A stretch of DNA of 64,000 nt, from assembly GCF_030547245.1 (NCBI RefSeq), contig NZ_JAUOQT010000001.1:124001-188000 (forward strand), read 5' to 3'. The DNA is from Oceanihabitans sp. 2_MG-2023 (GTDB taxonomy: Bacteria; Bacteroidota; Bacteroidia; Flavobacteriales; Flavobacteriaceae). Both the position numbers and the translations under genes were made by a program. Of the stretch, positions 43,531-52,323 are shown piece after piece. Position 1 is the stretch's first letter. Each line of letters starts with the position of its first letter. The notes beneath the pieces are model-generated. The model was not told the DNA's origin. It did no database searches and saw only the letters and a program-made list of their open reading frames with translations.

Positions 43531-44946
43531 ATGCGATACCAGAACATCTTTTTAAAGTTAAAAAAACCGTACCTATTATTGGTATTATCAAGCATGCTAT
43601 TTTATTTTGTTTTTGCCTATAATTTGGTAAGAACCGACTATATGAAACTACTAACTCTATACGTCGCCCTTTTTTTTCTATTTTATAAATTAGTAGAGCA
43701 CAACAAAAACAAAATCAAGCTATTAACCTATATCGCTTTTCTATTTCGAGTCGTTTTTATTCTTGCCATACCCAATCTATCTCAAGATTTTTACCGTTTT
43801 ATTTGGGATGGAAGGATGATTTTAGAAGGTTTTAATCCATATTTATACACACCAGAATCCTTTATAATAAATAGTGAATTACCTATAGAACAAGCAGAAG
43901 AACTGTATGCAGGAATGGGAATGTTAAACGGAAGTCATTTTACAAACTATCCTCCTTTAAATCAACTCTGTTTTATAATTGCAGATATTTTTACAGGAAA
44001 AAGCATTTTAGGTTCTGCAATCGTTTTAAGGCTTATAATTATTGCTGCAGATTTTGGAACCCTATATTTTGGAAAAAAACTTTTAGAAAAGCTAAAGCTT
44101 CCTGTACACCATATCTTTTGGTACATTTTAAACCCTTTTATTATTATAGAATTAACAGGAAACCTTCATTTTGAAGGCGTGATGCTCTTCTTTTTAATTT
44201 GGAGTTTATACCTACTACATATTAACAAATGGAAACAAGCTGCAGTGGTTTTTGCTTGCTCCGTTTCGATAAAGTTAATACCGTTGTTATTTTTACCATT
44301 GTTTTTTAAGTGGTTTCAAAAAACAGCTATTCCTTCGAGTATGGTAGAAAAAACTCAAAACAAAACAAGAACTTCTCTTTACTCAGGAATATCCAAATTA
44401 ATTTGGTTTTATAGTATTGTTGGTTTTACAACACTTCTCTTATTTCTACCTTTTTACTCTTCCGAATTTGTAAATAATTATGCACAAACCGTTGGGTTAT
44501 GGTTTCAAAATTTCGAGTTTAATGCAAGTGTTTATTATATCGCTCGAGAAATAGGCTATTGGTTTAGAGGTTATAATGAAATTGCTATTATTGGCAAAAT
44601 ACTTCCTGCTTTGATACTGCTTTTTGTGTTATATCTAGCATTTTTCAAAAAAAACAAAACAACCAAACAACTAATACAATCGATGTTATTTGCTTTTGTT
44701 TTTTATTTGTTTTTAAGCACCACTATTCATCCTTGGTATATTTCGACATTATTAATACTATCGATTTTCACCAATTATAAATTTCCATTAGTTTGGAGTT
44801 TTGTTATTATACTTAGTTATTTGGCTTACATTAATATTGACAAAGCAGACAAGTCTGAAAACCTTTATATTATTGCTTTAGAATATATTATAGTTTTTAC
44901 TGTATTTTTGTATGAAACATTAAAAAAGAAATCTCTTGAAAATTAA
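43531..44946 (+). CDS. GT-C type membrane glycosyltransferase (mannosyltransferase-like)
   Basis: This 471-residue protein has about 11-12 membrane segments and a first large loop with SQDFYRFIWDGRMILEGFNPY, which is the acidic-loop signature of GT-C polyprenol-phosphate-sugar-dependent glycosyltransferases. A NYPPLNQ motif follows. Relatives in flavobacteria are usually named mannosyltransferases; the sugar is not certain. Donor sugars would come from a polyprenol-phosphate carrier, which the DPM1-like enzyme at 39363-40055 could supply. Its end overlaps the alpha/beta hydrolase gene by 11 bases. Confidence 0.82.
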   Translation: MRYQNIFLKLKKPYLLLVLSSMLFYFVFAYNLVRTDYMKLLTLYVALFFLFYKLVEHNKNKIKLLTYIAFLFRVVFILAIPNLSQDFYRFIWDGRMILEGFNPYLYTPESFIINSELPIEQAEELYAGMGMLNGSHFTNYPPLNQLCFIIADIFTGKSILGSAIVLRLIIIAADFGTLYFGKKLLEKLKLPVHHIFWYILNPFIIIELTGNLHFEGVMLFFLIWSLYLLHINKWKQAAVVFACSVSIKLIPLLFLPLFFKWFQKTAIPSSMVEKTQNKTRTSLYSGISKLIWFYSIVGFTTLLLFLPFYSSEFVNNYAQTVGLWFQNFEFNASVYYIAREIGYWFRGYNEIAIIGKILPALILLFVLYLAFFKKNKTTKQLIQSMLFAFVFYLFLSTTIHPWYISTLLILSIFTNYKFPLVWSFVIILSYLAYINIDKADKSENLYIIALEYIIVFTVFLYETLKKKSLEN

Positions 44947-45757
44947 TTTCAGAAAAATAGTTAGACGTTTAAAAAGAACCGTTGTTGCTTTAATAGTATT
45001 ATATCTGCTCTCCTTAGTTTTTCTATACTTTAAACAGGAACGTTTCTTTTTTAATCCGAAACATTTAGATAAAGATTATGTTTTTCAATTTACAGAACCT
45101 TTTGAAGAAGTTAATATTGAAGTAGAAAAAGACATTTTTTTAAACGCAGTTCTTTTTAAAGCCGAAGCATCTAAAGGGGTTATTTTATATTTTCATGGTA
45201 ATGCAGGCGCGATACATGATTGGGGGAAACGAGCACATTTATTTTTAGAAAACAATTACGATGTACTTTTTGTTGATTATAGAAATTACGGAAAAAGTGA
45301 TGGAAATTATAGCAATAGTGATGAGCTATTTAATGATGCGCAAAAAGTATACGACTACACTAAAATGCTTTATAGCGAAGATAAAATTACTGTTTTAGGA
45401 TTCTCATTAGGTACCGGTATGGCAAGTTATGTTGCGTCAAAAAACAATCCAAAAATGCTCATACTAAATGCGCCATATTATTCTTGGAAAACTTTAATTG
45501 CAGAAGAAATTGCTCCTCCAGTCCCAAAATTTTTAATGCGATATGACATACCTTCTTACCAATTTGTTCAGGAAGTAAAATGCCCAATCCATATTTGTTA
45601 TGGTACCCGAGATTTTTTAATAAACCCAGAAACAAACACCAAAAAACTAAAGGTATTAAATCCTGAAAACATTATGCTGCATCCTATTACAGATGCAGGG
45701 CATAATGGTTTACATATTACTAAAGAGTATTATGATTTATTAAAAATCATCTTGTGA
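44936..45757 (+). CDS. Membrane-anchored alpha/beta hydrolase
   Basis: This 273-residue protein has one N-terminal membrane anchor (about residues 15-32), then an alpha/beta hydrolase domain: YFHGNAGAIHDW oxyanion region, DYRNYGKSDG, nucleophile Ser in GFSLGTGMA, acid Asp in YGTRDFL, and a C-terminal His in DAGHNGL. It is like the BEM46/ABHD13 family. The start is a TTG at 44936 that overlaps the upstream gene by 11 bases; there is no ATG before the catalytic domain, so a TTG start is well supported. The substrate is unknown. Confidence 0.88.
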   Translation: MKINFRKIVRRLKRTVVALIVLYLLSLVFLYFKQERFFFNPKHLDKDYVFQFTEPFEEVNIEVEKDIFLNAVLFKAEASKGVILYFHGNAGAIHDWGKRAHLFLENNYDVLFVDYRNYGKSDGNYSNSDELFNDAQKVYDYTKMLYSEDKITVLGFSLGTGMASYVASKNNPKMLILNAPYYSWKTLIAEEIAPPVPKFLMRYDIPSYQFVQEVKCPIHICYGTRDFLINPETNTKKLKVLNPENIMLHPITDAGHNGLHITKEYYDLLKIIL

Positions 45758-45759
45758 TT

Positions 45760-46074
45760 TTAATCTAAATCCTCATCAGAAATCTCTGGTTCTTGCACTG
45801 CTTCTGGATCATTATCATCAAAATCTTCATAGTCATCTTCATCATAATTCTCCATAGTTACAGCTAGTTTAGTGCTTACTTTTACAAGATACTTAGTATC
45901 TTCTGTTGTAACCTCTACGGCTTCTACAATTTCATTTTTAATATTTCTAAATGAAATAATTTGGTCTTCATCATATCCATCCGGATATTTTTCTACCAAT
46001 AATGCTAAAATCTCTGGAGTTAGCTTTTTAAAATCTACAATTACTCGCTTTAGGTTGTCTTTTTTATTTGCCAT
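45760..46074 (-). CDS. Small acidic protein of unknown function
   Basis: The protein of 104 residues has a basic N-terminus (KKDNLKRVIVDFKKL), a short folded centre and a strongly acidic tail (YDEDDYEDFDDNDPE). I recall similar small proteins throughout Flavobacteriia, sometimes wrongly labelled DNA primase; no primase motif is present. An acidic tail of this kind could mimic nucleic acid or bind a basic partner. It lies 91 bases downstream of the polyamine operon on the same strand and may be its last gene. Confidence 0.75.
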   Translation of the reverse strand: MANKKDNLKRVIVDFKKLTPEILALLVEKYPDGYDEDQIISFRNIKNEIVEAVEVTTEDTKYLVKVSTKLAVTMENYDEDDYEDFDDNDPEAVQEPEISDEDLD

Positions 46075-46165
46075 TTAAAAATTTTTTTCCTTTCCGTGAA
46101 CCTATCTAGATATAGACAGGAGCGAAAATCTAATCCTATAATTACTATTTTAAAGTTTAAATATA

Positions 46166-47701
46166 TTATTTATTGTTATTAATTCTAATAACATCGTAAA
46201 AATCTTTTCGTCTATCCTTTAAATTTTTTACTGCGCCAAAAGAATGCAATTCTTTTAACAAACTTAAATCGACATCTGCTACTAAAATCATTTCGGTATT
46301 TGTTGTTGCTTCTGCTTTAATTCCATTACTTGGAAATGAAAAGTCACAAGGTGTAAATACCGCAGATTGTGCATATTGAATATCCATGTTATTTACATTA
46401 GGCAAATTACCTACACTACCTGATATAGCTACATAACACTCATTCTCTACAGCTCTTGCTTGCGCACATAAACGTACACGAGAATAGCCATTCTGTGTAT
46501 CTGTTAAAAAAGGGATAAATAATATATCCATCCCTTCATCTGCTAACAAACGAGATAGTTCTGGAAACTCAGAATCATAACAAATTAGAATGCCTATTTT
46601 ACCACAATCGGTTTCAAAAGTTTGTAATTTGTGACCACGTTGCATTCCCCAAACCTTTGCTTCGTCTGGTGTTACATGAATTTTCTCGTAACGCTCTGCA
46701 CTTCCATCTCTTCTACATAAATAACCAACATTATACAGTTTATCTCCTACCACTTCAGGCATACTACCAGTAATAATATTGATATTATACGATATGGAAA
46801 GCTGTTGCATTTTTCGCACAATAACTTCTGTAAACTTTGCTAATTCTCTAATAGCATCTGGCTCATGCATATGGTTAAACTCTGCCATTAATGGTGCATT
46901 AAAAAACTCTGGAAAAACAGCAAAATCAGATCGATAAGCAGCTACACTATCTATAAAATACTCTACTTGTTCCATTAAATCTTCTAAACCTTTATATGGG
47001 CGCATTTGCCATTGTATTAGGCCTAGTCTAACTACTGTTTTTACTGTACTAGCTTTTTTATTTGGTTTGGTATAATAGATATTATCCCATTCCATTAAAA
47101 CCGCATATTCATTAGAAGCCGTATCTCCTTCTAGATATCCTTTTAATACACGAACAGGATGAAAGTCGTTAGAAATTTGAAAGTTTAAAACAGGATCATG
47201 AATTTCTTTACGCTTTACTTTTTCAATATATTGTTTCGGAGTTAAATGATTGTGCTTATGAAAATTTGGCATTCTTCCGCCAAAAACAATTCCTTTTAAA
47301 TTTAAGTTTTCACAAACTTCTTTTCTATAATCATACAATCTTCTACCCAAACGCAAACCTCGATATTGTGGTTTAATAAACACATCAATACCATAGAGTA
47401 CATCGCCTTCTGGATCGTGATTTTTAAAAGATTTACCTCCAATAACGTCTTCGTAGGTATGTTCATCATCAATAGCATCATAATCTACGATAAGCGATAA
47501 TGCACAACCTGCAATATCGCCATCTATTTTAATAACTACTTGTCCTTCTGGGAACATAGAAGTTAATTCTTCTATATGGTGTTTTTTCCAATACGAATTA
47601 AGCACTCCTCCATAGGATTCTAACGTTGCTTCTTTTAATTCTTCAAAATCACCAACAGTTAGATATTTAAGCTCAATATTATCAATATTTTTTGGTTCCA
47701 T
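46166..47701 (-). CDS. GNAT acetyltransferase-nitrilase fusion protein
   Basis: The 511-residue protein joins a GNAT domain (about 1-215; acetyl-CoA site around RGLRLGRRLYDYR) to a carbon-nitrogen hydrolase domain (about 225-500). The nitrilase triad is visible as Glu in FPEFF, Lys in YEKIHVTPDE and Cys in ILICYDSEFPE. The start overlaps the upstream stop by one base (TAATG), so translation is coupled with the deoxyhypusine-synthase-like gene. In a polyamine operon, a nitrilase of the N-carbamoylputrescine amidohydrolase type and a polyamine acetyltransferase are both reasonable readings. The true reaction is not known. Confidence 0.9.
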   Translation of the reverse strand: MEPKNIDNIELKYLTVGDFEELKEATLESYGGVLNSYWKKHHIEELTSMFPEGQVVIKIDGDIAGCALSLIVDYDAIDDEHTYEDVIGGKSFKNHDPEGDVLYGIDVFIKPQYRGLRLGRRLYDYRKEVCENLNLKGIVFGGRMPNFHKHNHLTPKQYIEKVKRKEIHDPVLNFQISNDFHPVRVLKGYLEGDTASNEYAVLMEWDNIYYTKPNKKASTVKTVVRLGLIQWQMRPYKGLEDLMEQVEYFIDSVAAYRSDFAVFPEFFNAPLMAEFNHMHEPDAIRELAKFTEVIVRKMQQLSISYNINIITGSMPEVVGDKLYNVGYLCRRDGSAERYEKIHVTPDEAKVWGMQRGHKLQTFETDCGKIGILICYDSEFPELSRLLADEGMDILFIPFLTDTQNGYSRVRLCAQARAVENECYVAISGSVGNLPNVNNMDIQYAQSAVFTPCDFSFPSNGIKAEATTNTEMILVADVDLSLLKELHSFGAVKNLKDRRKDFYDVIRINNNK

Positions 47702-48675
47702 TATTGTCCTAACAGATAAGCAAAAATTAATGGAGCAACAATAGTTGCATCACTTTCAATAATAAACTTAGGGGTGTCGATATCTAGTTTTCCCCAAGTG
47801 ATTTTTTCGTTAGGAACTGCTCCAGAATACGAACCATAACTTGTTGTAGAATCACTAATTTGACAAAAATAACTCCAAAATGGTGTTTCTGGTCTTTCCA
47901 TATCTTGATATAACATTGGTACTACACAAATTGGAAAATCGCCAGCAATACCTCCTCCAATTTGGAAGAAACCAATACCTTTTTGTGAATTATCTGTGTA
48001 CCAATCTGCTAAAAAAGTCATGTATTCAATACCAGATTTCATGGTACTTGCTTTTAATTCTCCTTTAAGCACATAACTTGCAAAAATATTCCCCATAGTA
48101 CTGTCTTCCCAACCAGGGCAAACAATAGGTAGGTTTTTTTCTGCAGCAGCATACATCCATGAATCTTTAATATCAATCTCGTAATATTGCTCTAATACTC
48201 CTGACAATAGCATTTTATACATATATTCATGAGGTAAATAGCGTTCCCCTTTAGCTTCAGCATCTTTCCATATCTTTACAATATGTGCTTGTAAACGTCT
48301 AAACGCTTCTTCTTCTGGAATACACGTATCTGTTACTCTATTAAGCCCTTTTTCTAATAAATCCCATTCGTCTTGGGGTGTTAAATCACGATAATTAGGC
48401 ACACGTTTATAGTGTGAATGTGCTACTAAGTTCATGATATCTTCTTCTAAGTTTGCACCAGTACACGAAATGATTTGTACTTTATCTTGACGAATCATTT
48501 CTGCAAAACTCTTACCAAGTTCTGCAGTACTCATTGCACCTGCAAGAGAAACTAACATTTTTGCACCACTTTCTAGTTGTGCTTCATACCCTTTTGCTGC
48601 ATCTACTAAAGCTGCTGCATTAAAATGTAAATAGTGTTTTTCTATAAACTGCGAAATTGGTCCTTTAGTACTCAT
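47701..48675 (-). CDS. Deoxyhypusine synthase-like protein
   Basis: This 324-residue protein belongs to the deoxyhypusine synthase family. The catalytic lysine segment SGAVPNEKITWGKL aligns with the human WGK active site and gives Lys296; ESDATIVAPLIFA follows. Bacteria lack eIF5A, so these proteins do not make hypusine; related bacterial enzymes transfer an aminobutyl group between polyamines, as in homospermidine synthesis. Placed between agmatinase and the GNAT-nitrilase fusion, it probably acts on putrescine or agmatine. It overlaps the agmatinase gene by 11 bases. Confidence 0.9.
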   Translation of the reverse strand: MSTKGPISQFIEKHYLHFNAAALVDAAKGYEAQLESGAKMLVSLAGAMSTAELGKSFAEMIRQDKVQIISCTGANLEEDIMNLVAHSHYKRVPNYRDLTPQDEWDLLEKGLNRVTDTCIPEEEAFRRLQAHIVKIWKDAEAKGERYLPHEYMYKMLLSGVLEQYYEIDIKDSWMYAAAEKNLPIVCPGWEDSTMGNIFASYVLKGELKASTMKSGIEYMTFLADWYTDNSQKGIGFFQIGGGIAGDFPICVVPMLYQDMERPETPFWSYFCQISDSTTSYGSYSGAVPNEKITWGKLDIDTPKFIIESDATIVAPLIFAYLLGQ

Positions 48676-49606
48676 CTTCGTCTTGAAATTTAGTGTTGTT
48701 ATTTTTATTTACGTTGGAACTGTCAAAAGTATTGTCATAATCATCTTCTGATGCTTCATTTTGAAACTTATAGCTTAGCATTTTATAGTATAATTTTGCT
48801 GCAAGAAAATCGGATGATTTATCTATTTTATTTGGGCAAAGTTCTACAATATCGAAGCCTACTACGTTTTTCTCTTCAAAAACTTGTTTTAAAAACTCTA
48901 GTGTTTCATACCATAATAAACCTCCAGGTTCTGGTGTACCAGTACTTGGCATTATGGAAGGATCGAAAGCGTCTAAATCTATGGTTATAAATACATTTTC
49001 TGTCATTTGATCTACTGCTGTATCCATCCAAGTATCATCTACAGCCATTTCATGTGCAAAATAGGTTTTATCCACATCCATAACAGATTTCTCCATGATA
49101 TCCATTGAACGTATTCCAACTTGGATTAAGTTTGTATTTTGACTAGCTTCATACATAGCACAGGCGTGATTACATGTAGAGCCATCATATTCTTTACGCA
49201 AATCTGCATGCGCATCTAATTGTAAAACGGTTAAATTAGGATACATCTCATGAAAAGCACGAACCGTACCAATTGACACCGAATGTTCTCCTCCAAAAAT
49301 GGTAACAAACTTGTTCTTTTTAATATACTTTTTTGTTGCTTGGTGCACAGCATCAACCATTGTTTCAGGCGAACTGTTTTCTGTAACAGCATCTGCTAAG
49401 TATACACCTTGTTGGTACACTTCGGTTTCTGTTTCAATGTCATAAAGCTCCATATTTTCTGAAGCATGTAAAAATGCTTCTGGACCTTTATCTGCTCCTT
49501 TTTGCCATGTACTTGTACCATCATAAGGCACAGGTATTAACACGATTTTTGATGTTTCAAGTTTCGAAAATTCTTCCGAAATACCTGCATAAGTTTTAGT
49601 TTGCAT
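48665..49606 (-). CDS. speB: Agmatinase
   Basis: This 313-residue ureohydrolase should cleave agmatine to putrescine and urea. The binuclear manganese ligands are all visible: GGEHSVSIG, LDAHADLR, and IDLDAFDPSIMPSTGTPEPGG. It starts inside the end of arginine decarboxylase (11-base overlap) and ends 11 bases into the next gene. Length and motifs match SpeB. The C-terminal extension of about 30 residues (after YKFQN) is polar and low in complexity, which is unusual. Other ureohydrolases, such as guanidine hydrolase, share the motifs; the neighbouring arginine decarboxylase makes agmatinase the best call. Confidence 0.93.
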   Translation of the reverse strand: MQTKTYAGISEEFSKLETSKIVLIPVPYDGTSTWQKGADKGPEAFLHASENMELYDIETETEVYQQGVYLADAVTENSSPETMVDAVHQATKKYIKKNKFVTIFGGEHSVSIGTVRAFHEMYPNLTVLQLDAHADLRKEYDGSTCNHACAMYEASQNTNLIQVGIRSMDIMEKSVMDVDKTYFAHEMAVDDTWMDTAVDQMTENVFITIDLDAFDPSIMPSTGTPEPGGLLWYETLEFLKQVFEEKNVVGFDIVELCPNKIDKSSDFLAAKLYYKMLSYKFQNEASEDDYDNTFDSSNVNKNNNTKFQDEDEY

Positions 49607-50993
49607 ACCCTAAAATTTTAAGTAAGTCTTCACTTTTTTGTTGTTCACTAAATAGTTTTGTAGAGATATTTCCGTCTGCATCTCTATCTATTAATATATG
49701 TTTTGGTGACGGAATTAAACAGTGTTGTAAACCACCAAATCCACCAATGGTTTCTTGGTAAGCTCCTGTGTTAAAAAAGCCTATGTATAATGGTTTATCC
49801 TTATTATATCTTGGTAAATAAATAGCATTCATATGTTGTTCACTATTGTAATAATCATCGCTATCACATGTTAAACCACCAAGTAAAACGCGTTCATAAC
49901 TAGATTCCCAACGGTTTAGTGGCAACATGATAAAACGTTTATTAATTGCCCAAGTGTCTGGTAAAGTTGTAATAAAAGAGGAATTAATCATGTTCCATTT
50001 TTCACGGTCATTTTGTTGTTTTTGATATAAAACTTCATAAACAGCACCGCCACTTTCACCAACAGTAAAGCTTCCAAATTCTGTAAAAATATTAGGCACA
50101 GCAACTCCTTCTTCTTCGCAAGTAGTTTTAATTTGATTAATTATTTCATCTACCATATAGGCATAATCAAAATCGAATGCTAGGGAGTTTTTTATAGGAA
50201 ATCCGCCTCCAATATTTAAGCTATCAAGCGTTGGACAAATCTTTTTTAAGCTTGTATATACTTTTAAACATTTTTGTAATTCATTCCAATAGTATGCATT
50301 ATCTCTAATCCCAGTATTGATAAAAAAGTGTAACATTTTAAGGTCTACTTTTTTGTTCTCTGCAATTTGATTTTTGTAAAATGGCACAATGTTTTTATAT
50401 CCAATTCCTAATCGAGAAGTATAGAACTCGAATTTTGGTTCTTCTTCGGAAGCAATACGAATTCCAACATTAAAATTACCTTCTATTTCTTCAGAAAGCA
50501 AATCAATTTCTTCGTAATTATCTATTATAGGAATGGCATTTTTATGTCCGTCATTTATCAATCTTGCAATATTTGTAACATATTGAGCTCTTTTAAAACC
50601 GTTACTAATAACAAAAGTATCGTTCGTTATTTTCCCTTCTTTTTTAAGGCTTTCTACAATATCAATATCAAAAGCAGAAGAAGTTTCAATATGGATATCA
50701 TTTTGTAAAGCTTCATTTAAAACATGTTTAAAGTGGGAGCTTTTAGTACAATAGCAATAGTTATAATTTCCTTTATAATCATGTTTTTCAATAGCTTCGG
50801 CAAACCATTTTTTTGCACGCTGAATATTATTAGAAATTTGTGGTAAATAGGTGAATTTTAAAGGCGCTCCGTATTGCTCAACCAATTGCATAAGGTTAAT
50901 ATCATGAAAGCGTAATGTATTATCCTCAAGTTTAAATTCTTCTTGTGGAAAATCGAAAGTTTGATCGATTAGATCAATATATTTTGTGTTCAT
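49596..50993 (-). CDS. speA: Arginine decarboxylase (alanine-racemase fold, short type)
   Basis: This 465-residue PLP enzyme has a fold-III barrel starting at YNYCYCTKSSHF with the cofactor Lys, a SLNIGGGFP glycine loop, and EFGSFTVGESGG near the active site. The C-terminal GGLTCDSDD pattern is the substrate-side cysteine/aspartate motif of this decarboxylase family. It should convert arginine to agmatine. It is shorter than the 630-residue E. coli SpeA and matches the form found in Bacteroidota. It is the first gene of the polyamine operon, and its stop overlaps agmatinase by 11 bases. The upstream gap can fold into a structured leader RNA. Confidence 0.9.
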   Translation of the reverse strand: MNTKYIDLIDQTFDFPQEEFKLEDNTLRFHDINLMQLVEQYGAPLKFTYLPQISNNIQRAKKWFAEAIEKHDYKGNYNYCYCTKSSHFKHVLNEALQNDIHIETSSAFDIDIVESLKKEGKITNDTFVISNGFKRAQYVTNIARLINDGHKNAIPIIDNYEEIDLLSEEIEGNFNVGIRIASEEEPKFEFYTSRLGIGYKNIVPFYKNQIAENKKVDLKMLHFFINTGIRDNAYYWNELQKCLKVYTSLKKICPTLDSLNIGGGFPIKNSLAFDFDYAYMVDEIINQIKTTCEEEGVAVPNIFTEFGSFTVGESGGAVYEVLYQKQQNDREKWNMINSSFITTLPDTWAINKRFIMLPLNRWESSYERVLLGGLTCDSDDYYNSEQHMNAIYLPRYNKDKPLYIGFFNTGAYQETIGGFGGLQHCLIPSPKHILIDRDADGNISTKLFSEQQKSEDLLKILGYAN

Positions 50994-51085
50994 TATTATT
51001 TTTAAAAATGTTAAAATTTAAATAGGAAACAGCGCAAAAATGCTGCTTAAAACAAATAATAATGCTTCAATCAAACTTGTATTTT

Positions 51086-51240
51086 TAGCTCTGTAGTAGG
51101 CACAAAAGCGTATTGATGCTGGCTAGCACCTATAGAAGAATACTCGGAAGTTAGCTTTAAAATTCGGTCGCTTAATCTGTAAGCTGCTTTTGAATATGAC
51201 TTCCTAATTTCCAAAAGCCCGAACATAGAAACAGAGTTCA
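51086..51240 (-). ncRNA. Candidate structured leader RNA upstream of arginine decarboxylase
   Basis: The 422-base gap 50994-51415 holds no gene. Within it I find paired segments: outer stem 51089-51094 with 51231-51236; a hairpin 51110-51143 with inner stem 51115-51120/51125-51130; 51153-51157 with 51181-51185; 51186-51192 with 51212-51218 (7 bp); and 51146-51151 with 51199-51204, which would be a pseudoknot into the loop of the preceding stem. The inner stem has a G-U pair if read on minus and an A-C mismatch on plus, which favours the minus strand and thus a speA leader. No known riboswitch consensus was recognised. Pairings are by eye. Confidence 0.4.
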
Positions 51241-51356
51241 ATTTGTTCAGCTAATTATAGTACAAATGAAATACAAAAAATTGAATTACAAACTTTTTTT
51301 TTATTTTTTTTTATTTTTTTTCTATACCGATTATTATTTGTTTTAAAACTAGTATT

Positions 51357-51391
51357 AAAAAAAAGTGCGTACTTGGTAAGTACGCACTTTT
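51357..51391 (-). terminator. Intrinsic terminator after the pseudouridine synthase gene
   Basis: A perfect 14-bp stem (51361-51374 with 51378-51391) encloses a 3-base loop. On the minus strand it is followed by a run of T from 51364 to 51357, giving a strong intrinsic terminator 25 bases beyond the stop. Confidence 0.9.
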
Positions 51392-51415
51392 ATGTAATAT
51401 ATAGTTAATGGAATA

Positions 51416-52279
51416 TTATAACATTTTCAAGGTATTTAACTCCTGCTCGGTTAGGTGTTTCCAGTGACCACGAGGAATATCTTTTTTAGTAAGATGCCCA
51501 ATTGCAACACAATCTACACTTATCACATCGTACTTTAAATAATCGAAAATGGTACGAATAATAGTATTTCCTGTGTTTTTAATTTTAAGGCCTATTTCTT
51601 TTTTAGACACACCATCGATATAACTTACTTCTTCTACCTCAATTAGTTTTCCTTCTACTTTAAAGCCATCTCTAATTTTTTTAAGATCTTCTGCTCTCAA
51701 GTTTTTGTCTAATTCTATTTGAAATAAACGAGGTACACCATTTTTAGAATTGGTAAACTTACTTGCGACTAAATCATCATTGGTAAATAACAATAATCCT
51801 TTACTGTTTCTACCTAATCTACCTATTGGCTTAATACGAGAATTAGTTGCATTTGCTACTAAATCCATAACTGTACGACCTTTTCCCTCACTTGTTGTTG
51901 TCGCAAAACCTTTTGGTTTATTTAGTAAAACATAGGCTTTCTTTTCTGGATTTATTCTTGCTCCATCGAAACGAACCTCATCTTCTAGTTTTACTTTGTA
52001 ACCCATTTCTGTTACGACCTTTCCGTTTACAGAAACTAATCCTGTTGCGATGTGCATATCTGCATCTCTACGCGAACAAATACCAGAATTTGCTACGTAT
52101 TTATTTAAACGTATTTGATCTGGATTAGCTGATTTTTGTGCTGGTGTTTGCTTTTTCTTTTGTGATGCTGCTTGATTTTTTATTGGAGCATTTCCTCTTG
52201 CATTGCTTTGGTTACGTGTGTTATTATTACCACGTCCTGAAGGTTTTCCTTTGCTTTTATTTTCTCTTGGCTTACTCAT
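51416..52279 (-). CDS. RsuA/RluB-like pseudouridine synthase lacking the catalytic Asp
   Basis: The 287-residue protein has a disordered N-terminal tail rich in Lys, Asn and Gln (residues 1-52), an S4 RNA-binding domain (about 54-110, IRLNKYVANSG), and a pseudouridine synthase domain ending in LPRGHW-like DIPRGHWKHL. The motif that is normally GRLDxxTxGLLL reads GRLGRNSKGLLL: the catalytic Asp is Gly (GGT codon, one base from GAT). Fold and length are otherwise intact, and there are no frameshifts. It may bind rRNA without modifying it, or use another residue. A TATCTTTG box at 52324-52331 and a terminator flank the gene. Confidence 0.87.
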   Translation of the reverse strand: MSKPRENKSKGKPSGRGNNNTRNQSNARGNAPIKNQAASQKKKQTPAQKSANPDQIRLNKYVANSGICSRRDADMHIATGLVSVNGKVVTEMGYKVKLEDEVRFDGARINPEKKAYVLLNKPKGFATTTSEGKGRTVMDLVANATNSRIKPIGRLGRNSKGLLLFTNDDLVASKFTNSKNGVPRLFQIELDKNLRAEDLKKIRDGFKVEGKLIEVEEVSYIDGVSKKEIGLKIKNTGNTIIRTIFDYLKYDVISVDCVAIGHLTKKDIPRGHWKHLTEQELNTLKML

Positions 52280-52283
52280 AATT

Positions 52284-52310
52284 TCCCCCCTTAGAAATGG
52301 GAATTTTTTA
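52284..52310 (-). promoter_or_regulatory. Hairpin in the leader of the pseudouridine synthase gene
   Basis: On the minus strand the leader reads AATTCCC, a short loop, then GGGGGGAAATT ending directly before the ATG. The two arms can pair and would cover the G-rich segment beside the start codon. The six-G run is odd for an AT-rich genome that rarely uses Shine-Dalgarno sites. Confidence 0.4.
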
Positions 52311-52323
52311 ATTTATTATGCTG

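Noticed and set aside
45760-46074. DNA primase identity for the small acidic protein
   Set aside because: It is far too short and lacks TOPRIM or zinc motifs.
51301-51360. Poly-T and poly-A tracts as a possible origin or mobile element end
   Set aside because: There are no DnaA boxes, no terminal repeats and no target duplication; it is ordinary AT-rich sequence beside a terminator.
50994-51415. tRNA, tmRNA, SRP RNA or a known riboswitch in the large gap
   Set aside because: No T-loop, CCA end, tag-peptide frame or known aptamer consensus was found, so only a generic structured RNA is proposed.
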